Shown here: positions 7,988 through 16,524 of the stretch, piece after piece
How positions within the stretch are numbered: position 1 is the first letter of the stretch
Layout: every line of letters starts with the position of its first letter
NCBI GenBank assembly: GCA_018702955.1
Contig: JABJEK010000097.1
Coordinates: 71,631 to 115,627 of the forward strand
Source: Rhodospirillaceae bacterium
GTDB taxonomy: Bacteria > Pseudomonadota > Alphaproteobacteria > UBA6615
DNA length: 43,997 bases
Direction of reading: 5' to 3'
Program-made: the position numbers and the translations under genes
The notes under the pieces: generated by a model
What the model was told of the DNA's origin: nothing
What the model saw: the letters and a program-made list of their open reading frames with translations, nothing else
The model's database searches: none

Positions 7988-9193
7988 ATGACGGATGTGA
8001 AGATTCCCGAAGACCGGGCGGGCGCGTTTGTGCCCCACAACATCACCGAACCGATCCGTGGATCGGGCCAGGGCCCGCTCGCCGGCAAGACGTTCGCGGT
8101 CAAGGACCTCTACCATATCGCCGGGCGCAAGGTGTCGAACGGCAACCCCGACTATTATGACTGGGTCGAGCCCAAGACGAAGACGTCGGTTGCGGTCCAG
8201 CAGCTCCTGGATGCCGGCGCCGATATCGTCGGCATTACGGTGTGCGACGAGTTCTTCTACAGCCTGTCCGGCGACAATGCCCATTACGGCGCGCCCAGGA
8301 ACCTGCGCGCACCCGGGCGCATGCCCGGCGGCTCGTCATCCGGCTCCGCTGCGGCAATGGGCGCTGAAATGTGCGACTTCTCGCTCGGTTCCGACACCGG
8401 CGGGTCCGTGCGGGTACCGGCGTCTTTCTGCGGCTTGTATGGGATACGCCCCACCCACGGCCGGGTGGACCTGTCCAATGCCCATCCGATGGCGCCCTCT
8501 TTTGACACGGCCGGCTGGTTCACCAACGATGCGAAACTGTTCCGCGATATCGGACCGGTCCTGCTCGACGGAAACACAACTGCAGGCACACCCGAGCGCA
8601 TGCTGGTCCTGACCGACGCATTCGACCGCGCCACGCCGGACGTGAAGCAGGCGCTCGAATCCGTCCTCGCCGCCGCAGCTGACGTCCTGCCAACCGGTGA
8701 GCCGGTCGCCGTCGCGGGCGAGGATACCCTCGATGTGTGGTGGGATGCCTTCCGGGTGATTCAGGCCAGCGAAGTCAAGCAGACCAACGTGCCCTGGGTC
8801 GAGGAACATCAGCCCAACCTCGGGCCGGGCATTCGCGATCGCTTCGCCATGGCCGCCGCGATCACAGCCGAGGAAACCGAGGCCGCCAACGCCGTCCGGG
8901 ATCGCGTTCGAAAGCGGGTTCTGGCCCTCGCGGCCCCCGGGACGATCCTCTGCCTGCCCTCGGCACCGGTAATCGCGCCGCCGCTCGACGCCGGTGCGGA
9001 GGATCTGGAGTTCTTCCGGTCCAACACGATGGCGCTGACATGCATCTCGGGCCACACCGGTTTGCCGCAGATCGCCATCCCCGCCGCCAACGTCAACGGC
9101 TGCCCGATCGGGCTGTCCTTCATCGGCTGGCCCGGCGGTGACGAAGCCCTCCTCGAGCTCGCCGTCGCGCTGCAATCCTTCTGTATCCGCTAG
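7988..9193 (+). CDS. amidase signature-family hydrolase, AMI1-like
   Basis: 401 residues. The Ser-cisSer-Lys triad is visible: Lys39 in FAVKD, Ser116 in PGGSSSGS, Ser140 in DTGGSVR. The spacings (77 and 24) equal those I recall for plant AMI1 indole-acetamide hydrolase (Lys36, Ser113, Ser137), and the short length (about 400 rather than 450-500) fits that subgroup. It hydrolyses a carboxamide to acid and ammonia in the cytoplasm; the substrate is unknown. It follows the PuuE-like gene by six bases, and the SemiSWEET gene starts ten bases after its stop, indicating one operon. Confidence 0.92.
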   Translation: MTDVKIPEDRAGAFVPHNITEPIRGSGQGPLAGKTFAVKDLYHIAGRKVSNGNPDYYDWVEPKTKTSVAVQQLLDAGADIVGITVCDEFFYSLSGDNAHYGAPRNLRAPGRMPGGSSSGSAAAMGAEMCDFSLGSDTGGSVRVPASFCGLYGIRPTHGRVDLSNAHPMAPSFDTAGWFTNDAKLFRDIGPVLLDGNTTAGTPERMLVLTDAFDRATPDVKQALESVLAAAADVLPTGEPVAVAGEDTLDVWWDAFRVIQASEVKQTNVPWVEEHQPNLGPGIRDRFAMAAAITAEETEAANAVRDRVRKRVLALAAPGTILCLPSAPVIAPPLDAGAEDLEFFRSNTMALTCISGHTGLPQIAIPAANVNGCPIGLSFIGWPGGDEALLELAVALQSFCIR

Positions 9194-9203
9194 GCGCATA
9201 GAC

Positions 9204-9500
9204 ATGCTGGAAGCCATCCATCCAGACTTGCTCGGAGGCGTCGCGGCGGTCCTGACAACGATCGCGTTCGTGCCGCAGGTCATGAAATCCTGGCGCTCCG
9301 GCTCGACCCGGGATGTTTCGCTGGGAATGTTCGTGATCTTCACGACCGGGCTTTCCCTGTGGCTCGTCTACGGCTTCGTCATCGCATCCCGGCCGATCAT
9401 CATCGCGAACGTCGTGACTCTCGGCCTCACCGGCATCATCATTGCCCTCAAGCTGCGGGACATGTTCGGACGGACGCCGCGCACACCGGCAGCGGACTAG
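9204..9500 (+). CDS. SemiSWEET-type PQ-loop transporter
   Basis: 98 residues from ATG 9204 with three hydrophobic helices (about 6-24, 38-58, 66-84), the half-transporter size of bacterial SemiSWEETs, which dimerise to move sugars. The PQ motif is in FVPQVMKSWRSGSTRDVSLG and the conserved Asn of helix 3 in ANVVTLG. The ribosome site is weak, and expression may depend on coupling to the amidase gene ten bases upstream. Substrate identity is not shown by sequence; being with an amidase and a deacetylase it may carry something other than sucrose. Confidence 0.88.
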   Translation: MLEAIHPDLLGGVAAVLTTIAFVPQVMKSWRSGSTRDVSLGMFVIFTTGLSLWLVYGFVIASRPIIIANVVTLGLTGIIIALKLRDMFGRTPRTPAAD

Positions 9501-9536
9501 ACTTCAGACGCTCCGTCAGACCGGGAGAGACATGAT

Positions 9537-10694
9537 ATGACCAGCACACATCCGGAAATCCATGGCGATTGTGACCCGCGGTTTCAGGCTGTTCGCGACG
9601 CGCTCGCCAACAATTTCGCCACCCATGACGAGCTCGGCAGCGCCGTGACGGTCTATCATGAGGGTCAGAAAGTCGTCGATCTCTGGGGCGGCCATATGGA
9701 TGCCGCGCGCAGCAAACCGTGGCGCGAAGACACGCTGTGCATCATGTACTCGATCGCCAAGAGCATATGCGCCACGAGCGTACATATCCTCGCCGACCGG
9801 GGCCTGGTCGACCTTGAAGCGCCGGTCGCAGACTACTGGCCGGAATTCGCCCAGAACGGCAAAGAGGGCGTTCTGGTCCGGCATATCATTTCGCACAATT
9901 GTGGAGTCTGCTTCGCCGACGCAACCGAAGCCGGCGATGTCTACAACTATGACCGCATGATCGCGGCGCTTGAGGTTCAGGCCCCCGCCTGGCCGGCCGG
10001 CTCCAGGGGGGCCTACAACACAGTCAATATCGGCTTTCTTGCGGGCGAGGTCGTGCGCCGCGTCACGGGCACACCCATCCCGCAGTTCGTTCAGGAGAAC
10101 ATCTGCGGCCCACTGGGCGTGGACTATCAGATCGGTGTCCGCGAAGAAGACCTCGACCGGGTCGCCGACCTTCAGCCGAACCCGGCCGGCAGCGCGATGG
10201 CCGCGCAGGCCGCGGCGGGTGAAACGCCCCTCTCCCGCGCCTGGCGACCCAACCCGAAGCCTATGAACACCGACGTCCAGAACAGTCGCGAGTTTCGCAC
10301 GGCAGGCATTCCATCCTTCGGCGGTTTCGGCGAGGCCCGTGCCATGGCGCGCATCTACGCCATGCTGGCCAATGGCGGCGAGATCGACGGCGTGCGCATT
10401 CTGTCCCCCGAGGCCGTCGCCCGCGCCACGGTCACCCAGTGGACAGAAGAAGCCGACGGCATGACCGGGCGGCCAATGCGCTATGCCATGGGTTACGCGA
10501 AGAACCCGCCGGGCGCGGCGATCATGGGCCCGAACGAGAACGCGTTCGGACATCTGGGGTCCGGCGGCGCACGTGCGCTCGCGGACCCGGACCGCAACCT
10601 CGCCCTGTGTTTCGTCTCAGATCTTCACAGCGAGGGGTTTGGGGTGGGTGTGCGCACCGAAGCCATCGTCGACGCCGCATTCGCGGCCCTCTAG
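9537..10694 (+). CDS. serine hydrolase of the beta-lactamase class C / esterase VIII family
   Basis: 385 residues, no signal peptide, so cytoplasmic and more likely an esterase or amidase than a periplasmic beta-lactamase. The S-x-x-K motif is Ser72-I-A-Lys75, the tyrosine motif is Tyr160 in RGAYNTVN, and the third motif region is FGHLGSGG near residue 340. A GGGAGAGAC-like site precedes ATG 9537. It ends the + strand run begun at 7052 and is convergent with the reductase gene at 10722. Confidence 0.9.
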   Translation: MTSTHPEIHGDCDPRFQAVRDALANNFATHDELGSAVTVYHEGQKVVDLWGGHMDAARSKPWREDTLCIMYSIAKSICATSVHILADRGLVDLEAPVADYWPEFAQNGKEGVLVRHIISHNCGVCFADATEAGDVYNYDRMIAALEVQAPAWPAGSRGAYNTVNIGFLAGEVVRRVTGTPIPQFVQENICGPLGVDYQIGVREEDLDRVADLQPNPAGSAMAAQAAAGETPLSRAWRPNPKPMNTDVQNSREFRTAGIPSFGGFGEARAMARIYAMLANGGEIDGVRILSPEAVARATVTQWTEEADGMTGRPMRYAMGYAKNPPGAAIMGPNENAFGHLGSGGARALADPDRNLALCFVSDLHSEGFGVGVRTEAIVDAAFAAL

Positions 10695-10721
10695 GCGCAA
10701 CCGGCATCGGCCCAACATAAG

Positions 10722-11705
10722 TCAGTCGTAGCAGCCGGCCAGCCGGGCGCGCTGGCGCACCAGCCCCAGGACGATATCAATCGTGGGTGTCGGCACATCG
10801 ACAATACGGCCAAGTTCCTGGACCGATGCCACGAGAGCGTCGATCTCCATGGGGCGACCCAGTTCGAGATCCTGCAGCATCGACGTCTTGTGGTCGCCCA
10901 CGTCACGCGCGCCGGCAATCCGCTTGTCCACGTCGATCGGGAACTTTACGCCGAGTGCCTCACCCACCACCTGCGCCTCGAGCATCACCGACCGGATCAC
11001 CGCGCAGACGTCAGGATCGTCGATCATCTGCGCCAGCGTGCCGCCGGTCAGGGCCGAGATCGGGTTGAGAGACACATTGCCCCAGAGTTTGACCCACATC
11101 TCATCGCGGATACGCGGCCGGACAGGTGCACGAAAACCGGCATCCGAGAGCAACGCCGACAGGGCCAGCACCCGCTCGGTCTTTTCTCCGGACGGTTCAC
11201 CGAGGGTGAAGCGGTTGCCGTACTCGTGCCGAATGACACCGGGCGCCGTGATTTCCGCCGCCGGGTAAACCACGCAGCCGATCGCGCGCTCGGGCCCGAT
11301 CAGGTCCCATTGCCGGTTGCCCGGATCAACCGATGCCACCCGCGTGCCCTCATGGGCACCATCGAGTTTGTAGAAATACCACCAGGGCACGCCATTCTGG
11401 GCGGTCACCACAGCGGTCTCCGGCCCGAAGAGTGGGGCCATCTGGTCCGCAACGGCGGCGGCCGAATGGGCTTTGAGGGTCACGATCACGATGTCCTGCG
11501 GCCCGGCTTCGACCGGATCATCCGTGCAGTTGACGGTGACGGTTTTGTCCTCCGCATCCTCGCGGACGAGGCGCAGGCCGTTCTCCCGCATGGCCGCAAG
11601 ATGCGGTCCCCGGGCGATGCAGGTGACTTCGGCATTCCCGGCGTCCGCCAACTCAACGGCCATATAGCCGCCGATCGCACCCGCCCCGAAAATACAGACC
11701 TTCAT
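10722..11705 (-). CDS. ketopantoate reductase (PanE/ApbA)-family protein
   Basis: 327 residues. The N-terminal Rossmann motif GAGAIGGYMA starts at about residue 7, NGVPWW matches the nicotinamide region, and the C-terminal domain carries the catalytic Lys in WVKLWGN and the conserved Glu in GRPMEID. The family reduces 2-dehydropantoate with NADPH, but paralogs in catabolic loci reduce other 2-oxo acids. Being in an operon with an acyl-CoA ligase (the ligase stops nine bases before this start) and away from pan genes, I would not call it panE. Confidence 0.88.
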   Translation of the reverse strand: MKVCIFGAGAIGGYMAVELADAGNAEVTCIARGPHLAAMRENGLRLVREDAEDKTVTVNCTDDPVEAGPQDIVIVTLKAHSAAAVADQMAPLFGPETAVVTAQNGVPWWYFYKLDGAHEGTRVASVDPGNRQWDLIGPERAIGCVVYPAAEITAPGVIRHEYGNRFTLGEPSGEKTERVLALSALLSDAGFRAPVRPRIRDEMWVKLWGNVSLNPISALTGGTLAQMIDDPDVCAVIRSVMLEAQVVGEALGVKFPIDVDKRIAGARDVGDHKTSMLQDLELGRPMEIDALVASVQELGRIVDVPTPTIDIVLGLVRQRARLAGCYD

Positions 11706-11714
11706 ATCCGAACC

Positions 11715-13235
11715 CTAAAGCCCCAGCTTCTCGTGCAGGCCGATGCGCTGCATCTTGCCCGTCGCGCCCTTTGGAATTTCGTCGAGGATGATCACCTTGC
11801 GCGGCACCTTGAAGTCCGCCAACCGTTTTGCGGCGAAGTCCCGGACCGACTGCTCATCGGTCTCCTCGCCTTCCTTGAGAACGATCGCGGCGGCGACCTC
11901 CTCACCCAACTTGTCGTGGGGATAGGCGAAGGTCAGCGCCTGGGCGATCGCAGGATGGTCCAACAGGATTTCATCCACCTCCCGGGGGCTGATCTTCTCG
12001 CCGCCACGATTGATGATTTCCTTCAGACGGCCCGTGATTGCCAGATAACCCTCATCGTCGAACTGGCCCTGGTCGCCGGTCCGAAACCAGCCATTCGTGA
12101 AGCCCTCGGCGTTGGCTTTGTCGTTGGCCTCGTAGCCCGCCGTCACATTGGGGCCACGAATAACGATCTCACCTATCTCGCCATGGGCCAGAATATTGCC
12201 GTCGTCACCCATGATCTCGACCTCGGGCCCAGCGGCAATTCCAACCGAGCCGGGCTTGCGGGCGGCGGGCGGCAGCGGGTTCGAGGCCATCTGATGCGCC
12301 GCCTCCGTCATCCCGTAGGATTCGATCACCGGACAGCCGAACGTATCCTCCAAAGACGCCATCACCTGCGGCGGCAGAGACGAAGACGACGACCGGATGA
12401 AGCGCAGATCCATGGCCGCCAGCGTCTCGGCGTTGCGCGCGGCGCGCGCGACGATCGCCTGATGCATGGTCGGTACGGCCGTGTACCAGGTCGGCGTCGC
12501 ATCCTCGAACCAGCGGAACACACCCAAGGCATTAAAGCCGGGTGTGCAATAGGTGCTGCCGCCCGCCGCGAGGCTGGAGAGCACAGCGGCGATAAGCCCG
12601 TGGATGTGGAAGAGCGGCATGATGTTGACGCACCGATCACCCGGCGTCAGCGCCAGAGTGGCGCCAATATGCTGGGCAGACGCACATATATTGACCTGGC
12701 TGAGAGGCACAATTTTGGGCCGCGACGTCGTGCCGGAGGTATGCAGCACCAAAGCGATGTCGTCGGGCGTTGCATTGCCCGGTGTCGACGCCGGACCGGC
12801 GGCCGATGCGCCATCAACGGATATCTCGAACATGCCCGCCGCATCATCGCCGGACGTGGTGAGCTCCAGAACCGGAATGTCCATCGATGCCGCAACCTCG
12901 ATCGCGGGCGACTCGCTGCCTGCCTCAACGAACAGGGCCTTCGCGTTGAGGTCCTCAAGGTAGAATCTAAACTCTTCCGCACGGTATCCCGGATTGAGCG
13001 GCGCCGTCGTCGCACCCGCCGCAACGGCCACGAACGCCGTCGCCATTTCAGGTCCGTTCGGCAACACGATCGCAACCCGATCATTACGGCCGATCCCCAA
13101 TCGGTTCATATCCACAACCGTCTTCTCGACCAGCGCGCGAAGTCCCCCATAGGTCAACGGCGTGCGCTCCGGTGCCGCAATCGCGATATCGCCGTCAGCA
13201 CCTGTCCCGATCAATTCATAAACCGTGTTCGCCAT
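11715..13235 (-). CDS. acyl-CoA synthetase, oxalate-CoA ligase (AAE3/Pcs60)-like
   Basis: 506 residues from ATG 13235, preceded by GGGAGG; an in-frame start at 13262 lacks this. The ANL adenylation fold is complete: LHTSGTTSRPKIVPLSQ (ATP loop), SYGMTEAAHQMASNPLP, GWFRTGDQG, INRGGEKISPREVD hinge, and the terminal Lys in PKGATGKMQR. The HTSGTTSRPK loop, MTEAxHxMxSNPLP and NRGGEKISP follow plant AAE3 and yeast Pcs60 oxalyl-CoA synthetases closely, as far as I can recall them. The likely reaction is a short dicarboxylate (oxalate?) plus ATP and CoA giving acyl-CoA and AMP. It is upstream of and coupled to the ketopantoate-reductase-like gene. Confidence 0.88.
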   Translation of the reverse strand: MANTVYELIGTGADGDIAIAAPERTPLTYGGLRALVEKTVVDMNRLGIGRNDRVAIVLPNGPEMATAFVAVAAGATTAPLNPGYRAEEFRFYLEDLNAKALFVEAGSESPAIEVAASMDIPVLELTTSGDDAAGMFEISVDGASAAGPASTPGNATPDDIALVLHTSGTTSRPKIVPLSQVNICASAQHIGATLALTPGDRCVNIMPLFHIHGLIAAVLSSLAAGGSTYCTPGFNALGVFRWFEDATPTWYTAVPTMHQAIVARAARNAETLAAMDLRFIRSSSSSLPPQVMASLEDTFGCPVIESYGMTEAAHQMASNPLPPAARKPGSVGIAAGPEVEIMGDDGNILAHGEIGEIVIRGPNVTAGYEANDKANAEGFTNGWFRTGDQGQFDDEGYLAITGRLKEIINRGGEKISPREVDEILLDHPAIAQALTFAYPHDKLGEEVAAAIVLKEGEETDEQSVRDFAAKRLADFKVPRKVIILDEIPKGATGKMQRIGLHEKLGL

Positions 13236-13356
13236 GGAACCTCCCGCATTTGAAACCGCCACCGCCGCCGATGGCGTGGTGATAGTTCTTGAATAAGCGA
13301 AAGGAGACAGTCACCGCAATGCGTGGCGTGACGGCGGCGTCAAATTGTCCGGCCGG

Positions 13357-13788
13357 TCAAACGAGGATATCGACCCGCGGACCATCCGTTGCGAATGCCG
13401 TTGCCTCGCCGGGGAGCAGGATATCCTGGTCAAACCCGAGCGACGGATAACCCGCCGCGGCGTGCGCCGGGACGACGGCATCGCCCTCGGTTTTTGCCGT
13501 CTCCTGCGCGAAATACTGCGCCAGAAAAAGTGGGCTCGGGCCATGCTGTCCACGCGCGGTAGCAGCCCGGCCCTGGTTTTCGCGATGGAGTTCCACCTCA
13601 ACAAACACCCGCGCGCGCGACGCGCGCAGCGGCTGCTGAAGCGACCGATGTTCATTGCGATCGGAGCTCAACGTGGCGGACGGATATCCAACACGCAGAG
13701 TGGCGGCTACGGCAGCCGGGCGCATCCGCGCGGCATTTGCCGCGGCGTCTGCACCTAATCCGATACGGTCTGGTAGGTTTGGTGTCAC
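13357..13788 (-). CDS. hypothetical protein, 143 residues, GTG start
   Basis: Not recognised. The frame has codon choice (GCC, GCG, CTG, ATC, CAG, GAC) like the neighbours and a plausible composition, including SPLFLAQYFAQE near residue 84 and a closing DGPRVDILV. There is no signal peptide or membrane segment. The first possible start is GTG 13788 with a weak ribosome site; ATG 13725 (MRPAAVAATL) is an alternative. Overlapping frames on either strand in this interval look less protein-like. It stands alone, upstream of and in the same direction as the ligase gene at 13235. Confidence 0.6.
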   Translation of the reverse strand: MTPNLPDRIGLGADAAANAARMRPAAVAATLRVGYPSATLSSDRNEHRSLQQPLRASRARVFVEVELHRENQGRAATARGQHGPSPLFLAQYFAQETAKTEGDAVVPAHAAAGYPSLGFDQDILLPGEATAFATDGPRVDILV

Positions 13789-14050
13789 TTCGCGCCCAGA
13801 GTTGCGAACTTCATATGTCTACGATTTTATAGAAATACATATAAATATAAACATCAGATTACTTACAATTGTATCTTTCGTTAACCATAAATACTGACTG
13901 GTCTCGACTGTTAGTAGGTATTTTTTGCCGATGTGAATTAATTACCGGCAATTATTACCCTTTGTTAAGACCTCCTGCGTACTTTGCTCGGGAATTGTCT
14001 GCGCAGAAAGTGCGGATTGAAGAACTCAACCTTCAGGTAGGAGGTACAGA
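13789..14050 (+). promoter_or_regulatory. AT-rich upstream region of the c-di-GMP gene with a CtrA-like half site
   Basis: A 262-bp non-coding stretch, conspicuously AT-rich between 13800 and 13970 compared with its surroundings. It contains TTAACCAT at 13881-13888, identical to the half-site described for the alphaproteobacterial cell-cycle regulator CtrA, plus several TATAAA-like hexamers without a well-spaced -35. The strong GTAGGAGG ribosome site ends it. CtrA control is an inference from one 8-bp match. Confidence 0.4.
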
Positions 14051-15754
14051 ATGTCGGACCTGGCCCAAATGGCTGAAGCGGGAAGTGCGCCCGAACCAGA
14101 CGACAGCAAGCCGCTGTCGGACCTGGTCGGCCTGCTCGTGGCGTCCGGTGACCTCTTCTACGAATGGGATCTGGAAACCGATTCCATCGGCTGGACCGGA
14201 CATTTGTCCGAGATTATCAGCATTTCTGACGTTGACGCTGTTGCGACCGGCGACCGCTTCCTCAACCGCATTCATCCCGAAGACCTGCCGCACCGGATGA
14301 TCGCGCTCTCCAACCATTTCGCGCACGGCGAATCCTTCGACCGCGAGTTTCGGCTGCGTGACGATTCCGGTCAATTCATCTGGATTCAGGAACGCGCCGT
14401 CGTCACCAAGACTAGAAACGACAAACCACTCAGCCTGACCGGCGTGATTCGGTGCATCGAAGACCGGAAGCGCTCCGAAGAAGAAGCGACCTTCCTATCC
14501 AACCATGACGCCCTGACCGGACAGTATAACCGGTTGCGATTGCGCGAAGCGCTTGAGCATACAATCTCCCAGAGCCTGCACCGCAACCAACGCGGCGGAC
14601 TGCTTCTGGTCGGCCTCGACAAGCTGAACATCGTCTCGGACGTCTATGGCGAGGATACGGCAGATGCCATCGTGCTCGCGGCCGCACGTCGAATCGAAGA
14701 CTGCATGCGCACCGGCGACGTCGTCGGACGGGTTGGGTTCGACAGGTTCGCCGTAATCGTCAATCGCTGCAGCCCCGAGGAGCTCTCGACCATCGCCGGC
14801 CGTTTCCTGGCAACAATCCGCGAGACCCCCATCGCAACGCCGGCCGGGCCGATGACGATTACCGCATCGATCGGCGTCTCTCTGTTCCCCGACGATGCGC
14901 CGACAGCGCGCGAAGTCGTGGCCAACGCCGACAATGCTCTACGCGGCGCACGGCGCCTCGGGTGTGACTGCTATCTCGAATATAGCGATTTGCCGGAGCA
15001 CACGCGCACCGAACGGCCCGATCTTGTGGTCGCAGAGCAAGTGAAACAGGCGCTGAAAGATGAGCGCTTCACGCTCGCCTTTCAGCCGATCGTGTCCACC
15101 GTTACCGGCGAGGTCACATTCTACGAGGGCCTCGCCCGGATGCTGGACGACGATGGCAAACCGATCGCAGCCAGCGGGTTCGTGCCGGTGGTTGAACAGA
15201 TGGGCTTGATGCGCCTGATCGACCGGAAGGTTCTCGGGCTCGGATTGGACGTGCTCGAACGCAATCCGGAGATGAAACTGTCGATCAACGTGTCGGGTAT
15301 GACCGCGGTCGACCCGATGTGGCTGCGCCAACTCGAAGAGCGCCTGCAGGATCGCCGCGATCTCGCGTCACGACTGATACTCGAGATCACGGAAACCGTC
15401 GCACTCGACGATATTGATGATTCATCGCGCTTCGTGAATTCACTCAACAAGTTCGGCTGCCGGGTGGCGCTAGACGATTTCGGCGCCGGCTTCACATCCT
15501 TCCGTCACTTGCGTGCGCTCAATGTCGCCATGGTCAAGATCGACGGGTCCTTCGTCAGGGGCCTGACCCAGAACGACGAAAATCTTCTGTTCGTCCGCAC
15601 CCTCGTCAATCTGGCAAAGGGGATCGGGCTGGAATCTGTCGCGGAATGGGTTGAAACCGAAGCGGAGGCCGAGCTGCTCAAGCGGGAAGGCGTCGACTAT
15701 CTTCAGGGCTGGCATTGCGGACGGCCGGAGATCAATCCTGACTGGATGAAGTGA
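14051..15754 (+). CDS. PAS-GGDEF-EAL cyclic-di-GMP protein, degenerate GGDEF
   Basis: 567 residues, cytoplasmic. A PAS_3-type domain spans about 25-140 (FYEWDLETDSIGW, IHPEDLPH, GVIRCIEDRKRSEEE), a GGDEF domain about 150-310 (DALTGQYNRLRLREAL, TITASIGVSLFPDD), and an EAL domain about 325-565. The GGDEF active motif reads GFDRF, so cyclase activity is unlikely, while the EAL side keeps its ligands: EGL, SINVSG, LEITET, LDDFGAG, KIDG, AEWVE and YLQGW. It is probably a phosphodiesterase with the GGDEF as a GTP- or partner-binding regulator. The start follows GTAGGAGG. It is convergent with phaR. Confidence 0.92.
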   Translation: MSDLAQMAEAGSAPEPDDSKPLSDLVGLLVASGDLFYEWDLETDSIGWTGHLSEIISISDVDAVATGDRFLNRIHPEDLPHRMIALSNHFAHGESFDREFRLRDDSGQFIWIQERAVVTKTRNDKPLSLTGVIRCIEDRKRSEEEATFLSNHDALTGQYNRLRLREALEHTISQSLHRNQRGGLLLVGLDKLNIVSDVYGEDTADAIVLAAARRIEDCMRTGDVVGRVGFDRFAVIVNRCSPEELSTIAGRFLATIRETPIATPAGPMTITASIGVSLFPDDAPTAREVVANADNALRGARRLGCDCYLEYSDLPEHTRTERPDLVVAEQVKQALKDERFTLAFQPIVSTVTGEVTFYEGLARMLDDDGKPIAASGFVPVVEQMGLMRLIDRKVLGLGLDVLERNPEMKLSINVSGMTAVDPMWLRQLEERLQDRRDLASRLILEITETVALDDIDDSSRFVNSLNKFGCRVALDDFGAGFTSFRHLRALNVAMVKIDGSFVRGLTQNDENLLFVRTLVNLAKGIGLESVAEWVETEAEAELLKREGVDYLQGWHCGRPEINPDWMK

Positions 15755-15793
15755 GGTCTGGACCCCCGGGTCTGGGCGTGACGCGTGAGCGTC

Positions 15794-16384
15794 TCAGCGC
15801 GCCAATTCGTCGAGCTGCCGACGCAAGTTCTCGATTTGCGTCTTCAGATCATCGAGCTTCGTCTCGTCGTCACTCGATGCGGCGCCACCGGCATCGCCAT
15901 CCCGCGGACCCTCACCATTCGTCCCACCGAAGGGTGTGAACGCCTGGAAGGCGCGCTCGAAGACCGCCATGTTCTGGCGGCCAAGCTCTTCCCATTGCGC
16001 GAACGGATTCATGGTCTGGCCGACCGTGCCCTGCATATATTCACGCATCCGACCCTGATTGTTCGAAAACGCATCCATCGACGCTTCCAAATAGTTCGGC
16101 ACCATCGTCTGTAGGCTGTCGCCATAGAACTGGATGAGCTGACGCAGAAAACTGATCGGCAGCAAATTCTGCCCCTTGCTCTCTTCTTCGAAGATGATCT
16201 GGGTCAGGACCGAGCGCGTGATGTTGTCGCCCGATTTGGCATCAATCACCTGAAATTCCGATCCCGCCTTTACCATCTGGGACAAATCATCGAGCGTCAC
16301 ATACTTGCTCGTCGACGTGTTGTAGAGCCGACGATTGGCATACTTCTTGATGATTATCGGGTCTGTTTTGTCTGTATCGGCCAT
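15794..16384 (-). CDS. phaR: polyhydroxyalkanoate synthesis repressor PhaR
   Basis: 196 residues from ATG 16384; an in-frame extension to 16501 would read through the divergent promoter. The PHB/PHA DNA-binding domain is at the N-terminus (PIIIKKYANRRLYNTSTSKY, residues 9-28), followed by the PHB-associated region (SVLTQIIFEEESKGQNLLP, FLRQLIQFYGDSLQ). A coiled-coil tail is at the end (DDLKTQIENLRRQLDEL). PhaR binds PHA granules and, when PHA is absent, represses phasin and its own gene. It is divergent from the PhaE-like/phaC genes, and a PhaR-type site lies between. Confidence 0.95.
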   Translation of the reverse strand: MADTDKTDPIIIKKYANRRLYNTSTSKYVTLDDLSQMVKAGSEFQVIDAKSGDNITRSVLTQIIFEEESKGQNLLPISFLRQLIQFYGDSLQTMVPNYLEASMDAFSNNQGRMREYMQGTVGQTMNPFAQWEELGRQNMAVFERAFQAFTPFGGTNGEGPRDGDAGGAASSDDETKLDDLKTQIENLRRQLDELAR

Positions 16385-16445
16385 GGGTCGCGGTACCGCA
16401 ATGTTCGCCTGTAGGGCTTTAAGTATAGCAGAAAAAGGAACTATG

Positions 16446-16456
16446 TTGCATCGCAG
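16446..16456. promoter_or_regulatory. phaR: candidate PhaR operator
   Basis: TTGC-ATC-GCAG matches the TGC-rich PhaR recognition sequence described in Paracoccus (CTGC-N3-GCAG) with one mismatch. It lies in the 140-bp region between the divergent phaR and PhaE-like genes, 62 bp upstream of the phaR start and about 70 bp upstream of the other, suited to control both. Confidence 0.5.
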
Positions 16457-16462
16457 CGCATA

Positions 16463-16490
16463 ATTGTCCCGGCGGCATTGTCCCGGTGGC
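16463..16490. repeat. 14-bp tandem duplication in the phaR intergenic region
   Basis: ATTGTCCCGGCGGC at 16463-16476 is followed directly by ATTGTCCCGGTGGC at 16477-16490, one mismatch. It is adjacent to the candidate PhaR site and upstream of the PhaE-like gene, so it could be a second regulator site or a replication-slippage product. Confidence 0.7.
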
Positions 16491-16524
16491 GATTCCGCCA
16501 AGCGTGAGGCTATAGTCGATCATC

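Noticed and set aside
9537..10694. antibiotic beta-lactamase
   Set aside because: The class C-like motifs are there, but there is no signal peptide and it sits in a catabolic operon; esterase or amidase is more likely.
10890..13253. 787-codon open frame on the + strand
   Set aside because: It is the antisense shadow of the ketopantoate-reductase-like and CoA-ligase genes; its His/Arg/Gly-rich product is typical of the complement of GC-rich coding sequence.
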